In this document: one piece after another, positions 36,591 through 44,910 of the stretch | Numbering within the stretch: position 1 is the stretch's first letter | Layout of the letters: each line of letters starts with the position of its first letter | Source of the DNA: Aerococcus kribbianus | GTDB taxonomy: Bacteria > Bacillota > Bacilli > Lactobacillales > Aerococcaceae | Assembly: GCF_026805545.1 (NCBI RefSeq) | Contig: NZ_JAPRFR010000001.1 | Span: 310,001-374,000, forward strand | DNA: 64,000 bases | Direction of reading: 5' to 3' | Notes under the pieces: generated by a model | Seen by the model: only the letters and a program-made list of their open reading frames with translations | What the model was told of the DNA's origin: nothing | Databases searched by the model: none | Translations under genes and position numbers: made by a program

Positions 36591-37760
36591 CTAAACGATA
36601 TTATCTTTTAATTCGTCATCTTCGTAGAGTCCAGAAACACGACGATACCAAGTAAAGAAATGGGTAACAACTACCTTGAGTACGGCATAGACGGGAATAA
36701 TAATAATCACACCTAAGACTCCAAACATATTCCCACCAGCAATCAAGAGCAACATAATCGTGATTGGATGAATTTGTAGGTTGTTTCCCAATATTAATGG
36801 CGAAATGACCCGACTCTCAATCGTTTGCTCAATAGCAAAGACGATGGCAACTTTAATAATCATGCCAGGTCCAATTACAATCGCAATAATAAAGGCCGGT
36901 ATCATGGCTAAAAATGACCCAACATAAGGAATAATATTCAGAAATCCAGCGGCTACCCCGATAATAGCACCATATTGCAAGCCAATAATCTGATAACCAA
37001 TAACAAACATAATGGCAACCGCAATGGCGACTAAAATTTGTCCACGAATATACTGACTGATTTGTTGGTTCATTTCTTTTAGTAAACTAAGAGTTTTACC
37101 TCGAATCTTCACTGGAAGATTTTTTGCTATTAAGCCGGGTAATTTGTCTGCGTCCTTGAGCATATAATAGAGGATAATTGGTGCGGTGGCGATGGCAATT
37201 ACAATCCTTGATACTGTGCCCACGAAACTACCAATAGAATCAGCTGCTCGGTTCAAAAGATCCTGCCAATCAAGATTAGATAACTGGGTATTGTCTTGAA
37301 TAAAATGATTGATATAAGCTTGAAGTTCATTAGTCCATTCATTAGGAAGATAATCGTCTACCACCGCTTGGTAAGAGGTCCAGATTCCTTGCCAATCACG
37401 TACCAAGTCATTCCCTTGATCAATCAAGCTTGGAATTAACAAACCTAACAAGAAAATAAGTAAAGCAATTAAAATCAGAATCAGCCATGCCCCATAAGCA
37501 CGCTTGACTCCCCTACGCTCTAATAACTCAACTAGAGGTACTGTTAAATAATAAAACACCGCTGCGAAAACAATCGGCAGTGAAATAATTTGAATAAATT
37601 GGCCCACAGGTGCAAATATTGGGGCGATTTGTTGTAACGATAAAATTAAAATAGCCAATAATATCAAGACGATGAGAACAGAAATATATTTATTATCGAC
37701 AAACAGTTGGTAAAACCAGGAATTTTTTATGGTGTCTTTCTTTTTATCTGTTGTTCGCAT
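36591..37760 (-). CDS. AI-2E family transporter
   Basis: The 389-residue membrane protein of the AI-2 exporter/YdiK-type family has about eight segments. Family traits include FYYLTVPLVELLERRGVKR, and the C-terminal QTIESRVISPLILGNNLQIHPITIMLLLIAGGNMFGVLGVIIIIP in two parts around residues 300-350. Members export varied small molecules or ions, so the substrate is open. It is a single gene, divergent from pgl. Confidence 0.88.
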   Translation of the reverse strand: MRTTDKKKDTIKNSWFYQLFVDNKYISVLIVLILLAILILSLQQIAPIFAPVGQFIQIISLPIVFAAVFYYLTVPLVELLERRGVKRAYGAWLILILIALLIFLLGLLIPSLIDQGNDLVRDWQGIWTSYQAVVDDYLPNEWTNELQAYINHFIQDNTQLSNLDWQDLLNRAADSIGSFVGTVSRIVIAIATAPIILYYMLKDADKLPGLIAKNLPVKIRGKTLSLLKEMNQQISQYIRGQILVAIAVAIMFVIGYQIIGLQYGAIIGVAAGFLNIIPYVGSFLAMIPAFIIAIVIGPGMIIKVAIVFAIEQTIESRVISPLILGNNLQIHPITIMLLLIAGGNMFGVLGVIIIIPVYAVLKVVVTHFFTWYRRVSGLYEDDELKDNIV

Positions 37761-37814
37761 AAAATCACCTCATTGTTATTTTAGCATATTACTGTTTAAT
37801 CACTATAAATTTAG

Positions 37815-37820
37815 TATAAT
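37815..37820 (+). promoter_or_regulatory. -10 box of the pgl operon
   Basis: A perfect TATAAT about 33 nt before the pgl start. A weak TGTTTA -35 lies 16 nt upstream. Confidence 0.5.
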
Positions 37821-37852
37821 TAAGTTAAGATAAGCATAGAAAGGAAGATTTT

Positions 37853-38884
37853 TTGCAAACGATTTATTTAAGCGGTTATACCCGTAACACCAACCAAGGG
37901 ATTCACCAAGTCACCTTTGACCCTGAACAAGGAAAATTGATCAAGGATAAGCTCCTGGTGACTGAAGCCAATCCTACCTATATTGCCTTGTCCAAAGACA
38001 ATAAACATCTTTATACCTTAACGGAATTGAAAGACCAACCTGGTGTCAACCACTATGAAATTACCAATGACCAGGCAAAATTAATTGATCATGTGGATGT
38101 CTTCCCAGGCAACGCTTGCTATATTAGTCTTGACGAAGAAAAACAAGTCCTTTACCTGGCTGACTACCACCATGGTGCTTTAGCTGTGGTTAGCCTAGAT
38201 GACCAAGGAAAAATGACGCTCGCTGATACTATTAGCCATCAAGGCTCAGGACCACATCCCAACCAAGAAAAAGCCCATGCGCATTTTCTCAACCGACCAG
38301 AAAACAGTAATTTTATCTATTCATGTGATTTGGGTACTGACCAAGTTCATACCTACCAACTAAATGAAGACAAACACTTACAGGAAGTTTCCGTTTACAC
38401 TGCTGAACCTGGAACTGGTCCTCGCCACCTAGCATTCCATCCTAGCAAAAAAATCGCTTATCTGATTGGTGAACTGTCTTATACAATCGACGTTTTAAGC
38501 ATGGAAGACAATGGCAAATTAACTTTTATTGAACGTTATCACAGCATGCCTGATGACTGGAATGACTTCAATTCTTCCTCTGCCATTCGTATCAGTCAAG
38601 ATGGTCAATTCTTGTATGTCTCCAATCGCGGTCATAATTCGATCACTGCTTACAAAATCAGTGAAAACGGCGAAGAATTAACCTATATCGCTACCTACGC
38701 TAGCCAAGGTGACTTCCCACGCGACTTCAACTTCACCGCAGATGAAAACTACCTAGTTGTAGGTCATCAAAAAGATCCTAAAATTACGGTATTTAAGCGG
38801 AATAAAGATAACGGTGAACTCACTTTAAGTCAAAAGGACTACCCCATCGATGAAATTGTTTGTGTGGTAAGTGCTCATGACTAA
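37853..38884 (+). CDS. pgl: 6-phosphogluconolactonase (beta-propeller lactonase family)
   Basis: The 343-residue protein is a seven-bladed lactonase of the YbhE/Pgl type. Repeated blade motifs such as YTLTELK, YLADYHHGALAVVSLD, GPRHLAFHPSKKIAYLIGEL and YVSNRGHNSITAYKI are visible. It would hydrolyse 6-phosphogluconolactone in the oxidative pentose phosphate route. The best start is an unusual TTG (37,853) placed 6 nt after AAGGAAG. No ATG fits. Its end overlaps the flavin reductase gene by 8 nt. Confidence 0.88.
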   Translation: MQTIYLSGYTRNTNQGIHQVTFDPEQGKLIKDKLLVTEANPTYIALSKDNKHLYTLTELKDQPGVNHYEITNDQAKLIDHVDVFPGNACYISLDEEKQVLYLADYHHGALAVVSLDDQGKMTLADTISHQGSGPHPNQEKAHAHFLNRPENSNFIYSCDLGTDQVHTYQLNEDKHLQEVSVYTAEPGTGPRHLAFHPSKKIAYLIGELSYTIDVLSMEDNGKLTFIERYHSMPDDWNDFNSSSAIRISQDGQFLYVSNRGHNSITAYKISENGEELTYIATYASQGDFPRDFNFTADENYLVVGHQKDPKITVFKRNKDNGELTLSQKDYPIDEIVCVVSAHD

Positions 38885-39509
38885 ATGGCACCAATATCGG
38901 AGTCAAGATCTCTCTAGTAAGGAACGACATAAAATCTTAACAGGTGCCTTGGCTCCTAGACCAATCGCTTGGGTTTCTAGTCTCAACCAAACAGGAGACG
39001 TGCTAAATTTAGCCCCCTTCTCCTTTACTTCGGTTGCTGCCAAAGAACTACCGCTCCTGTCCCTATCTGTATTACCCAACTCCCGAGGACAGAGAAAGGA
39101 TACCAGTCGCAATATTATCCAACGCAAAGAAGCCGTCATCCATGTCGTTGATGAGAAAGCCATTGAGGCGATGAATACTAGCTCCAGCTCGCTTGACCCT
39201 GATGAATCCGAGTTAACCTTAATCAATGCAGACACTATCACAAGTGATTATATCAGTGTCCCAGGTATTGATTTATCGCCGCTTCGTATGGAATGTAGAC
39301 TCTACCAACACCACCCCATGGAAGATTATAAAGGTAACTTAATTGGCGATCTCTTCTTATTAGAAGTCCTAGCTATCCATTTATCCGACAAAATTTACAA
39401 TCCTGAAACTGGCTATATTAATTATGATAACTATAGCCCAGTGGGACGTTTAGCAGGCAACTTATACAGTAACATCACCCCACCATTCACCCTCAAACGT
39501 CCTGAATAA
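38877..39509 (+). CDS. Flavin reductase-like, FMN-binding protein
   Basis: The 210-residue protein belongs to the FMN-binding split-barrel flavin reductase family (APRPIAWVSSLNQTGDVLNLAPFSFTSVAAKELPLLSLSVLP in pieces from about residue 25, VHVVDE and the C-terminal NYDNYSPVGRLAGNLYS). Its partner reaction is unknown. ATG 38,877 overlaps pgl by 8 nt, so the two are co-translated. The structured repeat array starts 6 nt after its stop codon. Confidence 0.87.
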   Translation: MTKWHQYRSQDLSSKERHKILTGALAPRPIAWVSSLNQTGDVLNLAPFSFTSVAAKELPLLSLSVLPNSRGQRKDTSRNIIQRKEAVIHVVDEKAIEAMNTSSSSLDPDESELTLINADTITSDYISVPGIDLSPLRMECRLYQHHPMEDYKGNLIGDLFLLEVLAIHLSDKIYNPETGYINYDNYSPVGRLAGNLYSNITPPFTLKRPE

Positions 39510-39514
39510 AAAAA

Positions 39515-40190
39515 GGATGTGAGCAAAAGCGGTAAGAGCGAGAGATTTGAGCCAATAGGCAAAAGATATGAACTTAAATCTATTAGCCTATTGGACAAAT
39601 ATTCGAAGCTCTTGCTTTTGCGAGCTCGACTAGAAGGATGTGAGTCAATCGCGTTAAGGGGCGGACCATATCGGAAGGAGACAAAAAATGGTGAAAGCCA
39701 TTTTACTGGCTCATTCAGAAATGGACGCCGTCCCTGCGATTGCGAGCTCGACTAAAGGATGAGATGAAAAACGGTTAGCCCCAAAGGATTTATCTGAAAA
39801 TGGGAAGTATTCGCAGAATACTGACTCATTTGCAGAAAATACTGATGGGGCTGTTTTTCAGAACTCGACTAAAAGGATGCGATGAAATGCGGGAGCTCCG
39901 AGCTGTTGGACTAAAGAGTGACGGATAAGAGAAACTTATCCAAACCTCTTTAGGAAACAGTCGAAGGAGCTGCATTTCAGAACTCGACTAAACAGGATGT
40001 GATGAAAAGCGGTAGGACGGAATCGTTGGACCAAAAGCCTGAAGATAGCGACTAGCTATCAAAGACTTTTGGGAAACGCATGTCAGTCCTGCTTTTCAGA
40101 ACTCGACTAAAAGGGTGCGACAAAAGTTGTTAAGAACAAAAACCTTGGACTAAAACTCGAAAGATGGCATACGGCCATCAGAGAACTATT
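39515..40190 (+). repeat. Tandem array of structured repeats (five full units, one partial)
   Basis: Units start at 39,515, 39,636, 39,757, 39,875, 39,995 and 40,113 (periods 121, 121, 118, 120, 118), each opening GGATGYGATGAAA-like and closing CAGAACTCGACTAAA-like (GCGAGCTCGACT in units 1-2). In every full unit the two ends pair: unit 1 GCAAAAGC/GCTTTTGC, unit 2 CAATCGC/GCGATTG, unit 3 GAAAAAC/GTTTTTC, unit 4 GAAATGC/GCATTTC, unit 5 GAAAAGC/GCTTTTC. Each has a second stem and an inner hairpin, such as GGATAAG/CTTATCC in unit 4 and GATAGC/GCTATC in unit 5. The last unit lacks its closing arm. The array lies between the flavin reductase stop and a terminator, so it is probably transcribed. A 78-codon frame (39,519-39,755) crosses units 1-2 but looks fortuitous. 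Confidence 0.92.
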
Positions 40191-40236
40191 TCAATTAACA
40201 ATATTACGTATTTCCTGCCAAATTCATAATATTTTA

Positions 40237-40267
40237 AAAAAGATCAGAGCCCAAACTCTGATCTTTT
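40237..40267. terminator. Bidirectional terminator after the repeat array
   Basis: AAAAGATCAGAG/CTCTGATCTTTT is a perfect 12-bp stem with a 6-nt loop. It serves the pgl operon with its repeat array (plus) and the EIIA gene (minus). Confidence 0.85.
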
Positions 40268-40296
40268 CTTTTGCTATTCAAGTTAATTTTTAAAAA

Positions 40297-40824
40297 CTAA
40301 GCTTGTTCTTGGCTGGCGGAAACTTGACCGAGAACATCTCCTGCTGATACATGGCCTTGACCTGTGATTTCAAAATCAACGACTTCATTCATGTTAGTGA
40401 AAATAACAACCATGGTATTTTCCTTACCCGCTGATTCTAAAGCAGCTAAGTCAACATCAGCAATTTTACTGCCTTTATCCACTTTTTGCCCTTCTTCAAC
40501 AGCAATAGTAAAAGGGCCACCTTCTAGTTCAACGGTATCAATACCCATATGTACTAAAACTTCTAAATCAGAATCAGTTTTAATATATACAGCATGTTTT
40601 GTTTGGAAAATACTCATGACAGTCCCTTTAACTGGAGCATAAATTTCACCATTGTCTGGTGTAATCCCATAACCATCACCCATCATTTTTTGAGAAAAAA
40701 CAGGGTCGTCAATGGCATCAATAGCAACAAAGTCACCATCAGCAACAGCAAAAATATCTTGGCTGACAGTTTCAAGTTCTTTTTTGTCATTATCATTCTT
40801 TTTGCGTTTTAAGAAATCAAACAT
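40297..40824 (-). CDS. PTS glucose-type EIIA domain protein (copy 1)
   Basis: The 175-residue free-standing EIIA of the Crr type carries the phosphorylatable His in VLVHMGIDTVEL (about 91) and the partner His in TKHAVYIKT (about 76). GYGITPDNGEIYAPVKGTV is also typical. It passes phosphate from HPr to a membrane EIIBC. No EIIBC is adjacent. A diverged second copy lies at 56,242. Confidence 0.92.
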   Translation of the reverse strand: MFDFLKRKKNDNDKKELETVSQDIFAVADGDFVAIDAIDDPVFSQKMMGDGYGITPDNGEIYAPVKGTVMSIFQTKHAVYIKTDSDLEVLVHMGIDTVELEGGPFTIAVEEGQKVDKGSKIADVDLAALESAGKENTMVVIFTNMNEVVDFEITGQGHVSAGDVLGQVSASQEQA

Positions 40825-40973
40825 TATTTCACCATCCTTATTATGCCACTATTCTAACACAGTTTGCGCCTAGGTAAAAATAAACATCTTTAATTTTGTC
40901 TTAAAAATATTTCCCTTCATTAAAATTTAAGCTATACTATACATTAGCTTTAACGCAAGAAAGGATTATTATC

Positions 40974-41801
40974 ATGATAGAACTTTTAAAAATTATTTTT
41001 ATCGGTATTGTCGAGGGAATCACCGAGTGGCTACCGATTTCTTCAACTGGACATATGATTTTAGTTGAGGCGTTTATGCAATTTAATTTACGGCAGGAAT
41101 TCTGGGATATTTTTCTCGTCGTTATCCAACTAGGCGCCATTATGGCCGTCGTTTGGATCTACTTTGACCGTTTAAATCCCTTTAGTCCGAATAAAACCGA
41201 CCGCGAAAAACGTGGTACTTGGGATACTTGGTTCAAAGTAGCTATCGGTTGTGTACCCGCCGCCTTCTTCGGATTTTTACTAGATGATTGGATGGAAGCC
41301 CATCTGATGAACTGGTTTGTCGTGGCCTTAGCCTTAATTATTTATGGGATTGCCTTTATTGTCGTCGAAAACCATAATGAAGGCCGCCGCCCTTCCACTC
41401 AATCTATGGGTGAATTAACTTACAAGAAAGCCTTTCAAATTGGTCTTTTCCAAACCCTTTCATTGGTACCAGGAACGTCTCGGTCAGGCTCATCTATTTT
41501 AGGGGCGACTATTTTGGGGACTTCACGTCCTGTGGCTGCTGACTTTTCATTCTTCATGTCCATCCCAATCATGTTTGGAGCTTCTGGATTAAAGGTGGTC
41601 AAAGCACTCTTAGATGGCTTTGTCTTTACAGCTTCAGAATTAGGTTTTCTCCTAGTTGGCATGGTAGTGGCTTTCATCGTTTCGGTGATTACGATCAAAT
41701 TCTTACTTCGCTACATTCAACGTAACGATTTCAAGGTTTTCGGGTGGTATCGGATTGCTCTAGGAATTATTGTTATTATGTATTTTGGATTATTTGCATA
41801 A
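40974..41801 (+). CDS. uppP: Undecaprenyl-diphosphate phosphatase (UppP/BacA)
   Basis: The 275-residue membrane enzyme recycles the undecaprenyl carrier and gives bacitracin tolerance. Both catalytic motifs are present: [20 protein letters not shown] (about 12-31) and [13 protein letters not shown] (about 165-177). The start follows AAGGATTATTATC. It is a single gene with a hairpin terminator. Confidence 0.96.
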   Translation: MIELLKIIFIGIVEGITEWLPISSTGHMILVEAFMQFNLRQEFWDIFLVVIQLGAIMAVVWIYFDRLNPFSPNKTDREKRGTWDTWFKVAIGCVPAAFFGFLLDDWMEAHLMNWFVVALALIIYGIAFIVVENHNEGRRPSTQSMGELTYKKAFQIGLFQTLSLVPGTSRSGSSILGATILGTSRPVAADFSFFMSIPIMFGASGLKVVKALLDGFVFTASELGFLLVGMVVAFIVSVITIKFLLRYIQRNDFKVFGWYRIALGIIVIMYFGLFA

Positions 41802-41819
41802 AATATCAGACATAAATTT

Positions 41820-41853
41820 AGGCTGGAACTCAAGCGATTGGTTCCAGCCTTTT
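41820..41853. terminator. Terminator of uppP
   Basis: AGGCTGGAAC/GTTCCAGCCT with an 11-nt loop followed by TTTAAATTT. It also stands right after the 3' end of the opposed phosphodiesterase gene. Confidence 0.75.
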
Positions 41854-41857
41854 AAAT

Positions 41858-43150
41858 TTATCCCTTGCTTTTGAACAATTCGGTCAAGACACGACCATCT
41901 GTTGGTTGAGGAAAGGCTAAATTCAATAGGGCTAAGAAAGTTGGGCCTTCATCTACCAAACGAGCTTCAATTAATTCAACCTCCTGGTCAATTTTTGGAC
42001 CAGCAACCATCATCATGGTTGTATAATCCGCTTTTTGGGGACTATAACCATGACTACCGCGTAAGAGTTTAACTCCAGGAATTGTTTTGTTGGTATCTTC
42101 CAAAATAGGTCGTTGGATACTAGAGTCAAAGTAATAACCTGCCTTGGCTTCTAGAATAGCGAAACATTGGTCATCCGCACCCATAGCTTGGGCTTGGTTA
42201 TGGTCATAAATCCGCTCAATAGTCGATTGAATAGGAGCTAAAATGGCTTGTAATTGATCAATGGTAAAATCTGGATCCTTGCTATAAATATAAGCAGACC
42301 CATCTGCTGCCTTGAGATAGACTTGATAATCTGCAATTTCTTGCTTTTTATTAACAGTCAAATAACCGGCATCTCTTAAAAGATGATTTGGTCGTACTAC
42401 CGTATGAGTATCAATTTGGTAATGGTCTCCTAAAAGCACCATATGACAATCGCGATAGGATGGTGTTTCCTCTATGGCTTGGAAGATTTCTCCTAGATGG
42501 CTATCCATACGACGAATCGCTGCCTTGGCTTCCTCGCTTTGGACACCATTATCATGACGGGTAGAATCTAAGTCCACCAAATGCACCGCTAGAAGATCGG
42601 GTTGTTCTTTTTTAATGGTATCCACTGTCACTGCAGTAACGAAATGATCTAGTTCAGGCTGTTTAATGCCTTGGCGTAAATGTTTAAACTTTTGATTTTT
42701 CTCTAAAAGATACTTGGAAGAAGACGCATATAAGGACACCAAACTTTGCGATTGCCATTTACGGTTAGCAAAAATTTCGGCAATATTATAATCGATTGAT
42801 GGGCTACGACCAGTGACTGGCCATAAAATCGCTGCCGTTGACAACCCATTATCCTTGGCCACATCAAACATGCTAGCTGTTTTTATTTCTTTGCTATACC
42901 AATACCAGTCGGGCGATTCGCGATGACTTTGTAAATGTGTGTTATTAATCACTCCATGCTTGTTGGGATAATTTCCTGTCGCAATAGAAGTATGGCACAT
43001 GTAAGTTAGTGATGGATAAACCGTTTCAACTGACTTTACCAAGGCTGCCGATTGTCTGAAACGCTTGAAATTGGGCAAACTTAGGGCATAATCTAAATCA
43101 GCCGATCCAAAAGCATCTAAACTAATCACGATGAGTTTATTATTGGTCAT
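41858..43150 (-). CDS. Alkaline phosphatase superfamily protein (nucleotide pyrophosphatase/phosphodiesterase type)
   Basis: The 430-residue protein resembles ENPP-like enzymes. Metal and nucleophile motifs are ISLDAFG (Asp about 10), VYPSLTYMCHTSIATG with Thr/Ser nucleophile near 47-52, HLVDLDSTRHDNG (about 198-210) and LLGDHYQIDTHT (about 245). HGYSPQ near 370 gives the last metal His. No signal peptide is seen, so it acts in the cytoplasm. A TATAAT -10 lies at 43,183-43,188. The substrate is unknown. Confidence 0.85.
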   Translation of the reverse strand: MTNNKLIVISLDAFGSADLDYALSLPNFKRFRQSAALVKSVETVYPSLTYMCHTSIATGNYPNKHGVINNTHLQSHRESPDWYWYSKEIKTASMFDVAKDNGLSTAAILWPVTGRSPSIDYNIAEIFANRKWQSQSLVSLYASSSKYLLEKNQKFKHLRQGIKQPELDHFVTAVTVDTIKKEQPDLLAVHLVDLDSTRHDNGVQSEEAKAAIRRMDSHLGEIFQAIEETPSYRDCHMVLLGDHYQIDTHTVVRPNHLLRDAGYLTVNKKQEIADYQVYLKAADGSAYIYSKDPDFTIDQLQAILAPIQSTIERIYDHNQAQAMGADDQCFAILEAKAGYYFDSSIQRPILEDTNKTIPGVKLLRGSHGYSPQKADYTTMMMVAGPKIDQEVELIEARLVDEGPTFLALLNLAFPQPTDGRVLTELFKSKG

Positions 43151-43239
43151 AAAGTCCCCTCTTTACATTTAGTTCTAATTTCATTATACGCTACAATTGT
43201 AAAATAAGGATTAAGGAATTGTAAATTTACCAATTTATC

Positions 43240-43270
43240 AAAAAAGGTCAGGTGACTCATCACCTGACCT
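43240..43270 (-). terminator. Terminator of the small RNA
   Basis: AGGTCAGGTGA/TCACCTGACCT, a perfect 11-bp stem with a 4-nt loop, is followed on the minus strand by six T. Confidence 0.88.
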
Positions 43271-43402
43271 GATTTTAGACTAGGGCCAGCAGTTGTTCAC
43301 ATCAACCACTGACCAACACCCACTTCCTGTGTTGGTAATTGAATACCTGGTGTCTCTATTAGACTGATACCTTACATTCGGTATCATGTCGCCTCATCGC
43401 AT
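43241..43402 (-). ncRNA. Candidate small structured RNA (about 160 nt)
   Basis: Between the glyoxalase-fold gene and the phosphodiesterase gene there is a promoter (43,437-43,409) and a strong terminator (43,270-43,240) but no plausible protein. The transcript would fold into several stems: GATACC/GGTATC (8-nt loop), ACCAACAC/GTGTTGGT, CAGTGGTTG/CAACTGCTG with two wobbles, and the terminator stem. The phosphodiesterase gene has its own TATAAT after the terminator, so an independent RNA is more likely than a leader, though an attenuator cannot be ruled out. I do not recognise the family. Confidence 0.6.
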
Positions 43403-43408
43403 GAAACT

Positions 43409-43437
43409 ATATTAGCATGTCTTACTCCGTCTAGCAA
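43409..43437 (-). promoter_or_regulatory. Promoter of the small RNA
   Basis: On the minus strand TTGCTA (43,437-43,432), a 17-nt spacer and TAATAT (43,414-43,409) with an extended TGC. It begins 2 nt after the stop codon of the neighbouring gene. Confidence 0.6.
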
Positions 43438-43438
43438 G

Positions 43439-43813
43439 TTATTTTTCGCGAATGACTTCAATTTTATAGCCATCTGGGTCGACCGCGAAGTAATAACTTG
43501 GATCTTCACCAGGTAAGCCTTTTAATTCAGTGACATTTAAGCCTTTATCCACTTGGGCTTGGTGTAAACCTTCTAAGTCATCAGTGGCAATAGCGATGTG
43601 ACCATAGCCATCACCAATTTCATAAGGGCCGTGGTCATAGTTATAAGTTAATTCTAATTGCACGCCGCCACTTGGTAAGGCCATATAAACTAAAGTAAAT
43701 TCATTTTCGGGGAAATCACGTTTTTTTACAACTTCATAATTGAAAGCTTCTTCATAAAACTTAATTGAAGCCTCTAAATCTTCTACACGAACACAAACAT
43801 GGTCTACTCTCAC
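43439..43813 (-). CDS. Glyoxalase I-like VOC family protein
   Basis: The 124-residue protein has the two beta-alpha-beta-beta-beta modules of the vicinal oxygen chelate fold. Candidate metal ligands are His 5 (DHVCVRVEDL), Glu in VQLELTYNY, His in YGHIAIATDD and Glu in KIEVIREK, the four-ligand pattern of lactoylglutathione lyase. It probably detoxifies methylglyoxal. Glutathione reductase elsewhere in the window agrees with glutathione use. Confidence 0.85.
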   Translation of the reverse strand: MRVDHVCVRVEDLEASIKFYEEAFNYEVVKKRDFPENEFTLVYMALPSGGVQLELTYNYDHGPYEIGDGYGHIAIATDDLEGLHQAQVDKGLNVTELKGLPGEDPSYYFAVDPDGYKIEVIREK

Positions 43814-43992
43814 AATAATTCCTCCTTTGAATGCTATACAATACTCTTAATCCATTATCACAAATTTATAATGACTTATCCAGTAATAAGGCTTAAATTC
43901 AACCTAACTCTTTGAAAGAGGCTTGAAATTATTGGCATTTTTTTATATGCTTAGGGGTGCTTTAATCAACTTAACCATAAGGAGCGACAACT

Positions 43993-44715
43993 ATGAGAAA
44001 ATCCAAAAATTGGTTTACTTGGATCAAAAAGCGGCCCAAGCAAAATGCCAATCATGATAACATCACTATTAATGAAAATAGCCGCAAAAGTCAAAAAAAT
44101 AACTATCGTAAAGGCTCTCTAGCCAACTATTGGCACTATCTGATGACCGGATTAAAAGCCCCCTTTTCTGACCATAAGGCAAGTTCCCCTCATCCCTACT
44201 ATGGGCTATGGACTTTACTTTTGATTAGTATCTTTAATAGTATTAGCATCACGGCCACGAGCAATCATTTCATTTCCACCTATCAGTGGTTTGCCAATAT
44301 CTCAATCCTACCTGGTCTTTCTTTTCGTTTTATTGCTTGGTTGTTTGCCATCCAAGTTTTCTTTTTCTTGCTTATTTCTTTATGGCTTCTTCCCGCTTTT
44401 ATTTATGTCATAAAAAATAAGCTCTTCCAAGAAGAAACTGATTTGACCCTGTGGTTGAGCGAGTTTTATTCTCATAATGTATTACTGGTTTTCTTAAGTG
44501 CCTTAGCGCTAATAATGAGTTTACTAGCACCCTATGTTTTCTTCATAGTAGTCATTTTCTTATTGTTACTCCAAATCGGTATTTTATTGATGACAACAGT
44601 GATGACCCTATTGCTCTACCAAGACCAAGTTAAATTGCCAATTTTTTATTGGATCCTCGTCGTATTCATTGTTTATTTAGTCACAGAGATTATTCTCATC
44701 AATTTAATCTTTTAG
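43993..44715 (+). CDS. Multi-pass membrane protein of unknown function
   Basis: The 240-residue protein has a basic, polar N-terminal region (about 1-45) and then five or six membrane segments (from about 70 to 240). The layout resembles Yip1-like or zinc-ribbon membrane proteins of Firmicutes without the ribbon, but no motif is decisive. AAGGAG precedes the start by 9 nt. The promoter of tRNA-Leu begins 3 nt after its stop. Confidence 0.75.
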   Translation: MRKSKNWFTWIKKRPKQNANHDNITINENSRKSQKNNYRKGSLANYWHYLMTGLKAPFSDHKASSPHPYYGLWTLLLISIFNSISITATSNHFISTYQWFANISILPGLSFRFIAWLFAIQVFFFLLISLWLLPAFIYVIKNKLFQEETDLTLWLSEFYSHNVLLVFLSALALIMSLLAPYVFFIVVIFLLLLQIGILLMTTVMTLLLYQDQVKLPIFYWILVVFIVYLVTEIILINLIF

Positions 44716-44717
44716 TA

Positions 44718-44746
44718 TTGACATCGACCTATTTATTATGTAATAT
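44718..44746 (+). promoter_or_regulatory. Promoter of tRNA-Leu
   Basis: A perfect TTGACA (44,718-44,723), a 17-nt spacer and TAATAT (44,741-44,746). A TATAAT overlaps it at 44,744-44,749. Confidence 0.75.
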
Positions 44747-44765
44747 AATATTTCGGATGCAATAC

Positions 44766-44850
44766 GCGGCTATGGCGGAATAGGCAGACGCGCTACCTTG
44801 AGGGGGTAGTGAGAGTAACTCTCGTGCAGGTTCGACTCCTGTTAGCCGCA
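44766..44850 (+). tRNA. tRNA-Leu (anticodon GAG)
   Basis: An 85-nt class II tRNA: acceptor GCGGCTA/TAGCCGC, anticodon stem CTACC/GGTAG with loop TTGAGGG (anticodon GAG), long variable arm GAGAGTAACTCTC and T-arm CAGG-TTCGACT-CCTG. CCA is not encoded. Confidence 0.96.
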
Positions 44851-44861
44851 TAAGCTATAGC

Positions 44862-44898
44862 AAAAGAGGTTAGGACAAAAAGTCCTAGCCTCTTTTTT
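44862..44898. terminator. Terminator of tRNA-Leu
   Basis: AGAGGTTAGGAC/GTCCTAGCCTCT (one wobble) with a 5-nt A loop and six T. The A-run on the left lets it also end the sprT transcript from the other strand. Confidence 0.88.
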
Positions 44899-44910
44899 GT
44901 ATGGAATTTA

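Noticed and set aside
39519-39755. A 78-codon gene across repeat units 1 and 2
   Set aside because: The frame is made only of repeat sequence, has no relation to the other units at protein level, and its start lies on the shared left motif.
39515-40190. CRISPR array
   Set aside because: The period is about 120 nt, there is no constant 24-40-nt repeat with unique spacers, and no cas genes are nearby.
43270-43402. Relation of the candidate small RNA to the structured repeat family
   Set aside because: ATGCGATGAGGCGAC looks a little like the left motif, but neither the paired arms nor the CAGAACTCGACTA end is present.
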